From the NCBI GenBank assembly GCA_949127925.1, contig CASBQX010000009.1:1-11537 (forward strand): a stretch of 11,537 nucleotides of DNA, written 5' to 3'. Source of the stretch: Synechococcales cyanobacterium PMM_0002 (GTDB lineage: Bacteria > Cyanobacteriota > Cyanobacteriia > Elainellales > Elainellaceae). A model generated the notes under the pieces. It was not told where the DNA came from. It was given only the letters and a program-made list of their open reading frames with translations, and did not search any database. This document shows positions 6,922-11,537 of the stretch, in pieces. The translations under genes were made by a program, and so were the position numbers. How positions within the stretch are numbered: the first letter of the stretch is position 1; every line of letters starts with the position of its first letter.

Positions 6922-8388
6922 ATGCAGGCAGCTCTACAGCAATCGGGTCAGTTCGCAGAGATGTTGGGCGATACGCGCTCCGCGCAGGCAAGCCAACGCC
7001 CACGTTACCAGGTGGAATTAGACTGGCTCGGTAGCCAGGTAGAAGAACTTTTTCGAGAGCAAAATATTTTCTTAGCCGTTCGCTGTGCCTTCCAGCAGGG
7101 ACGATTATTGGTCGTCGGGAACCATCGCGCCGGCGAAGAAGTAGAGCCAAAGCGGGTGATGCGATCGCTAGAGCATTTGATGCAGTCGTTTCAGCTAACG
7201 ATGACGCAGCCGGTGGGGCTGTATTTAAGGGTGGCAGGACAGCCCAAGCCCTATGTCCGCTGTCAGTTTATGGTGCGATCGCCGCACCAGCCGCCCGCTG
7301 ATACCGCAGCCCAAACAACCGGGTTAGCGGGTCAGGCGTTGGCGCTAACGGCATATGCGCCGAACTGGCTAGTCGGCGAGACGTTAGTGCTAGAGCCGCA
7401 GGCACCCGCCCTTGAGCGCTCTACGCTACCGTCATCTCTAGTTGAAACTTGGACTAGCATTCGGCGAGCCAGCCAGCAGATTCAGCTAGGCAAATCTCGC
7501 GAGGCGTTAAGCTGGGTGGCAGGGGTAGGAGCGGCGGGGCTAGCGGTCGGTGGCTACGCGCTCAGCCAGCCTTGTGTCACCGGAACTTGCTCTGAATTAA
7601 ACACAGCTCAATTGCTGGGGCAGCGATCGGCGGCATTACTGGACGTGGCGGCTACTCAATCTGATTTACGTGCGGCTCAGCAGTATTTAGACGGAGCCAT
7701 TGGGATGCTAGATACGATCCCCATGTGGTCTAATCGCCGAGCAGAGGCGCAAAACTTAGCTCATGTTTATCGGCGGCAGGCGATCGCCTTAACCGAAATT
7801 ACGACGGCTGCAAGTTTTGCCCAACAGGCTTTTCAGCAATCGCAACATTCGCTGCAAGATGCCGAAACCTGGCAAGCGGTTGAAGCGCTCTGGAAACATA
7901 CGATTCAGCAGTTGGAACAGGTGCCTGCCAATAGCGACTATTATCCGCTGGCGCAACAAAGCCTCAAAGAATCTCACGCCAGCTTGGCCAGCGTCCAGGA
8001 ACGGATTCAGCAAGAGCAGCAAGGCCAGCAGGCTCTGGCGTTGGCAAAACAAATGATGCGTCTGGCCGCTGAAAAACAAGCCAGTACAGCCGCAGCAAAA
8101 GATCCGCACCTAGCTCAAGTGATGTGGCAAGTGGCGATCGATCGCTTAGGCGATGTTCCCGCTAATACGACCTCTGTTTTTGAAGCCAAACGATTGCTCA
8201 ACGTCTATGAAGATCGAGTCATCGCCGCCACATCAGCCGTGCAGAAACCTGCCATTCCAGCAGTTCTTGATGCCAGCGCCGCTGGCTCTGATGCAGTCAC
8301 CAATAGCGGAGAGGGGACTAATCGTACCAGCACTGATCAAACCATTCAGGCTCTACCGCCGCCGCCTACCGTGGTAGCGGGACAGTAG
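6922..8388 (+). CDS. Uncharacterised single-pass membrane protein with three helical repeats
   Basis: I do not recognise this 488-residue protein; homologues are probably confined to cyanobacteria. An alpha/beta N-terminal part (about 28-165) has no known motif. One membrane helix is predicted at about 196-216, rich in Gly and Ala. R181, R182, K191 and R193 precede it, so by the positive-inside rule the N-terminus faces the cytosol and the C-terminus the periplasm or lumen. C218 and C223 (PCVTGTC) follow the helix and could form a disulfide. The C-terminal half is helical and Gln/Ala-rich with three copies of a degenerate repeat centred on P267, P335 and P413: at -11 L/W/W, at -7 Ile, at -4 Leu, at +9 Ala, then Leu and Tyr/His, like a TPR-type helix pair. 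The tail after 440 is low-complexity, ending in five prolines. The ATG follows GGAGG. It converges with ppc. A scaffold or protein-interaction role is inference. Confidence 0.85.
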   Translation: MQAALQQSGQFAEMLGDTRSAQASQRPRYQVELDWLGSQVEELFREQNIFLAVRCAFQQGRLLVVGNHRAGEEVEPKRVMRSLEHLMQSFQLTMTQPVGLYLRVAGQPKPYVRCQFMVRSPHQPPADTAAQTTGLAGQALALTAYAPNWLVGETLVLEPQAPALERSTLPSSLVETWTSIRRASQQIQLGKSREALSWVAGVGAAGLAVGGYALSQPCVTGTCSELNTAQLLGQRSAALLDVAATQSDLRAAQQYLDGAIGMLDTIPMWSNRRAEAQNLAHVYRRQAIALTEITTAASFAQQAFQQSQHSLQDAETWQAVEALWKHTIQQLEQVPANSDYYPLAQQSLKESHASLASVQERIQQEQQGQQALALAKQMMRLAAEKQASTAAAKDPHLAQVMWQVAIDRLGDVPANTTSVFEAKRLLNVYEDRVIAATSAVQKPAIPAVLDASAAGSDAVTNSGEGTNRTSTDQTIQALPPPPTVVAGQ

Positions 8389-8393
8389 CGGTG

Positions 8394-8416
8394 AGGGTTT
8401 GGCAGTGCCAAACCCT
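8394..8416. terminator. Perfect palindrome between convergent genes
   Basis: AGGGTTTGGCA (8394-8404) and TGCCAAACCCT (8406-8416) are exact inverted copies around one G. As RNA it would form nine pairs with loop CAGTG on either strand. It begins five bases after the stop of the 6922 gene and lies 56 bases past the ppc stop, the right place for a two-way terminator. No T-run follows. Similar GGGTTTGGCA palindromes are, from memory, dispersed repeats in some cyanobacteria. Confidence 0.55.
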
Positions 8417-8451
8417 ACTCGGCATTATGTTTGCTTCAGTTCAGGTTCCTA

Positions 8452-8468
8452 ATGTTGCAACATGTTGC
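8452..8468. repeat. Two overlapping 12-bp palindromes next to the ppc stop
   Basis: ATGTTGCAACAT (8452-8463) and GCAACATGTTGC (8457-8468) are each perfect palindromes and share seven bases. They begin four bases past the ppc stop codon (8474-8472, TGA). They could form alternative hairpins at the ppc mRNA end or be a dimeric protein site. Confidence 0.4.
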
Positions 8469-8471
8469 GGC

Positions 8472-11400
8472 TCAACCCGTGTTTCGCATACCCGCTGCAA
8501 TTCCGTTGATGGTGAGTAGGGCACCGCGCAGCAGTTCACCTCGGCTGTAGCGAGAGCGAACGACACCGGAGGCGGCGCTAGTTTTGTGCTGGCGCAGCCG
8601 TTTGAGGAGCGAAACTTGCAAGAATCCAAGCGGGACAATGGTGCCATTACGGAGCTGCACCGATCGTTGCAGGTCGGGATCACCATCTAGCAAGCGGGCA
8701 TGTCCTGTAATCGCCAGCACCAGGTCGCGCGTCAGGTAGTATTCGTTAGCGATTTGCTCGAACAGTCGCTCAAAGCGATCGCGATCCTCAGGCTGGCTCA
8801 GCTCCTGAACATAATGGCTGGCAATCTGCAAATCGACCTTAGAGAGGGTCATTTCACATTTAGAAATCACCATTTTGAAGAACGGCCATTTGTAGTAAAA
8901 ATAGCGCAGCAGCTTCAGGTGCTCGGCTGGGTCTTCGGTCAGAAATTCGCTAATGGCCGTGCCCACTCCATACCAAGACGGCAGCAAAAAGCGGGTCTGC
9001 GTCCAGCTAAACACCCAGGGGATCGCTCGCAGGCTGGCCAAATCTTTCTTACCGCCGCGCCGTGCTGGACGAGAACTAATTTGCAGCTGGCTAATTTCTT
9101 CAATCGGCGTCACCTGATGGAAGAAATCTACAAAGTCGGGCTGTTCGTAAATCAAAGCGCGATAGTGGGAGCGAGAGCGCGCTGCCAGCTCCTCCATAAT
9201 TTCTTGCCAAGGCTGAATGTCGTCAAACCCGGTGCGCAGCAGGCTAGCCTGAATCACAGCCGTAGTAATCGTTTCCAGGTTATAGAGCGCCAGCTCAGGC
9301 AGGTTGTACTTAGACGCTAGCACTTCACCCTGCTCGGTGATTTTAATTCGTCCATCAATGCTGCGACCGGGCTGAGCCAAAATTGCTTCATAGGCAGGCC
9401 CGCCGCCACGCCCCACAGACCCACCTCGCCCGTGGAAGATCCGGAGCGCTACATCGTACTGCTCGGCAACTGCTTGTAGTGCTTGCTGCGCCTTGTGAAT
9501 CTCCCAGTTACTGCTGAGGAATCCCGAGTCTTTATTGCTGTCGGAATATCCCAGCATAATTTCTTGCAGGGAGGGAGCAGGCGCATCGGCCAGGGGATAG
9601 GGAGCGGTAGGGGTGGGGCTAGCCTGCCTCCGGAGGTTTTCAGCATCATAACCGCCCGACAAATAAGCCCGATATAGCGGCAGGTCAAACAATTGCCGCA
9701 TGACAGCGGGTGCCCGCAGCAAATCTTCCACGGTTTCAAATAAGGGAACCACTTGTAGGGTGCCTGCACCCGTCGCCGGATCATACAGCCCTGCTTCTTT
9801 TGCCAGCAGCAACACCTCCAACAAATCGCTGGCGTGGTGGCTCATACTAATCACGTAGGTCTGGCAAATTTCGGGACCAAACTCTTGATGCAGTTTGCGC
9901 ACCATCCGAAAGGTCTGAATGGTTTCGCAGGCTTTTTCAGAGAAGGGGAGTTCGGTTGGAATCAGCGGGCGGCGGGTTTGTAGCTCGTTAACTAGCCACA
10001 GCGATCGCTCTTCCTCTGATAGCTCATTATAGGGACGAGGCAAGATTTGGAGATAGTCGGCAACTTCGCTGAGCGTGTCAGAATGGCGGCTACTCTCTTG
10101 ACGAATGTCTAAATATGCCAAATTAAAGCCATAAATTTCGACCTGGCAGATCAGGTTTTCGAGATCGCGACAGGTTAACCCGGTTTCCTCCAAACTACGC
10201 CGAATTAAGCTTAAATCGGCGAGAAAGTCTTTCCCAGAACGGTAGAGCGTCGCCGGATTGGTATCGAGCACTTCATCATTGAAGTAGTCGCCACTATATA
10301 GCTTGAGGCTGCGATCGCGCGTATTGTGTAACCGCTGCTGAATGTAAGCCAGCTTCAAGCGGTAGGGTTCTTGGCGATAGCGAATGGCCAGCTGCTCATA
10401 AACCTCCGGCATCTGCACTTGCTCTTGCTCTAGCGATTCGAGCAGTTCGGGCAGCACATCGCTCCAGTGCAGCGACAAGCTCAACAGATCCACCAAGTGC
10501 TTCACAGAATTGACGTATTTACTCAGCACCAAATTGCGCTGATAGCAGGCCGTTTTCCAGGTAATTTCGGGCGTTACAGAGGGGTTGCCATCGCGATCTG
10601 AGCCGACCCAAGAACCAAACTTACAGAAATCGTAGCTGGGTGGTCGCAGTCCTGGGAATGTTCCCTCCAACGCGGTGCGAAACCGATAGTAGAGCTGCGG
10701 AATGACCTCAAACAACACTTCTTGAAAGTAGTGTAGGGCGTAGTCTACTTCGTCTAGCACCGTCGGCTTAAACTGGTGCAATTCATCGGTGCGCCACCAC
10801 AGCCGAATTTCCTCCGTTAGCTGCTCCCGCAGCCCTTCCGATTCCCAAGAAGACGCTAGCCCGACCATTTGCAGCCCTTCTTCGGCCTGATCTAAGCTGG
10901 CCAAAATTTTAGCAATCCGGCGTTGCTTATCGCGAATGGTATGGCGCACAATTTCGGTGGGGTGGGCCGTAAATACCAGGCGAATATCGAGATTATCGAT
11001 GAGGTGTTGAATTTGACGAGGGGGCACATTGAGGCTGTGCAGTTTGGGAAACAGCCCTCGGAAGGTGCTCATTTCGCGGCGGGCGGTGTCATCTTGCAGG
11101 GTGCGCTCTAGTAAATCGGTATGGAGACCATTGGCGGATTCTTCCGCGTCGGCTGCCGTTAGGGCTGCTTCTGCCATTAGACTTTCGTAAGTAGCGCGAT
11201 ACTGCTGCTGCTGGCCACGCTGCTCGTAGTGCTGCTCTACAATATTGATCAGCTGAAAATAAAGCGCAAACGCACGGGCGGCGCGAATGGCTTCATTTAA
11301 GTCCAATTTTTCAATTACCTTCAGGGCACCCGACTCCATCCCTTCGGGCACTTGCCCTTCGGGAGAGCACAGTGCCCGCAATTGTCGCAGCAAGTCTACG

Positions 11401-11537
11401 AGCTGCTGACCGCACTCTTGATGTAATACAGCCTGCCACAGTTCTTCTACCAGCTTGAGACGATGCCGGAGAAACAAATCAGTGGCCGTGTTGGGAGAAC
11501 TATCTGGGTTACCCTGGGATTCCTTGGATTCGATAGC
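8472..11537 (-). CDS. ppc: Phosphoenolpyruvate carboxylase (N-terminus outside window)
   Basis: The enzyme carboxylates phosphoenolpyruvate with bicarbonate to oxaloacetate and refills the TCA branch; in cyanobacteria it fixes a notable share of carbon. The frame is open to the window edge, giving 1021 residues so far. The first in-frame start-like codon is TTG 11477, but 20 further codons (ending NTATD) precede it without a stop, and cyanobacterial PEPCs have an extended N-terminus, so the true start lies to the right. Counting from the TTG: VFTAHPTEIVRH with catalytic H172, GSWVGSDRDGNPSVTPE (288-304), GYSDSNKDSGFLSSNWE (643-659), FHGRGGSVGRGGGPAYEAIL (681-700), SSRPARRGGKKDL (801-813) and the conserved C-terminus GMRNTG. 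A Pro/Ala-rich segment at 619-636 lies in a loop that varies among cyanobacteria. No plant-type N-terminal phospho-serine motif is visible. It converges with the 6922 gene. Confidence 0.97.
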   Translation of the reverse strand, partial: AIESKESQGNPDSSPNTATDLFLRHRLKLVEELWQAVLHQECGQQLVDLLRQLRALCSPEGQVPEGMESGALKVIEKLDLNEAIRAARAFALYFQLINIVEQHYEQRGQQQQYRATYESLMAEAALTAADAEESANGLHTDLLERTLQDDTARREMSTFRGLFPKLHSLNVPPRQIQHLIDNLDIRLVFTAHPTEIVRHTIRDKQRRIAKILASLDQAEEGLQMVGLASSWESEGLREQLTEEIRLWWRTDELHQFKPTVLDEVDYALHYFQEVLFEVIPQLYYRFRTALEGTFPGLRPPSYDFCKFGSWVGSDRDGNPSVTPEITWKTACYQRNLVLSKYVNSVKHLVDLLSLSLHWSDVLPELLESLEQEQVQMPEVYEQLAIRYRQEPYRLKLAYIQQRLHNTRDRSLKLYSGDYFNDEVLDTNPATLYRSGKDFLADLSLIRRSLEETGLTCRDLENLICQVEIYGFNLAYLDIRQESSRHSDTLSEVADYLQILPRPYNELSEEERSLWLVNELQTRRPLIPTELPFSEKACETIQTFRMVRKLHQEFGPEICQTYVISMSHHASDLLEVLLLAKEAGLYDPATGAGTLQVVPLFETVEDLLRAPAVMRQLFDLPLYRAYLSGGYDAENLRRQASPTPTAPYPLADAPAPSLQEIMLGYSDSNKDSGFLSSNWEIHKAQQALQAVAEQYDVALRIFHGRGGSVGRGGGPAYEAILAQPGRSIDGRIKITEQGEVLASKYNLPELALYNLETITTAVIQASLLRTGFDDIQPWQEIMEELAARSRSHYRALIYEQPDFVDFFHQVTPIEEISQLQISSRPARRGGKKDLASLRAIPWVFSWTQTRFLLPSWYGVGTAISEFLTEDPAEHLKLLRYFYYKWPFFKMVISKCEMTLSKVDLQIASHYVQELSQPEDRDRFERLFEQIANEYYLTRDLVLAITGHARLLDGDPDLQRSVQLRNGTIVPLGFLQVSLLKRLRQHKTSAASGVVRSRYSRGELLRGALLTINGIAAGMRNTG

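Noticed and set aside
8700..9320. 206-residue plus-strand frame opposite ppc
   Set aside because: It lies opposite conserved PEPC sequence and has no recognisable motif or start signal.
312..11537. A single operon or biosynthetic cluster across the window
   Set aside because: Gene orientation changes twice, spacers are long, glmU and the NYN gene have their own promoters, and the functions do not form one pathway.

Overview
The window comes from a cyanobacterial chromosome. Three things point there: the octamer GCGATCGC (HIP1) occurs at least 19 times in 11.5 kb; the phosphoenolpyruvate carboxylase, LeuA and GlmU sequences are of cyanobacterial type; and a LabA-like NYN protein is present. 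Base composition is moderate and gene density is normal for a free-living, possibly filamentous, cyanobacterium. No integrase, transposase, CRISPR array, toxin-antitoxin pair, tRNA or rRNA was seen.

Layout from left to right. Positions 1-120 probably hold the end of an unrecognised plus-strand gene. Positions 121-311 hold a roughly 97-bp MITE-like element with TTATAGC termini and two internal hairpins. The minus-strand genes follow: leuA (2-isopropylmalate synthase, 312-1943), a LabA-like NYN-domain protein (2100-2618), a 548-bp gap with a possible structured RNA, and an SseA-type sulfurtransferase (3167-4027). A divergent spacer of about 300 bp leads to the plus-strand genes: an HD-GYP response regulator with a GTG start (4331-5308), glmU with a good promoter (5418-6785), and an uncharacterised single-pass membrane protein with three degenerate helical repeats (6922-8388). 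It converges with ppc (minus strand, 8472 to beyond the right edge) across a short gap holding two palindromes.

Most of the genes are core metabolism: leucine synthesis, UDP-GlcNAc supply for peptidoglycan and lipopolysaccharide, anaplerotic carbon fixation and sulfur transfer. A c-di-GMP-type response regulator and a probable LabA relative are the signalling genes. They do not form one pathway or operon; each seems to have its own promoter. I did not find a convincing new multi-gene system. The items most worth a second look are the uncharacterised repeat protein at 6922-8388, the stem that overlaps the glmU -35 box, the possible three-helix RNA at 2778-2857, and the MITE-like element next to leuA.
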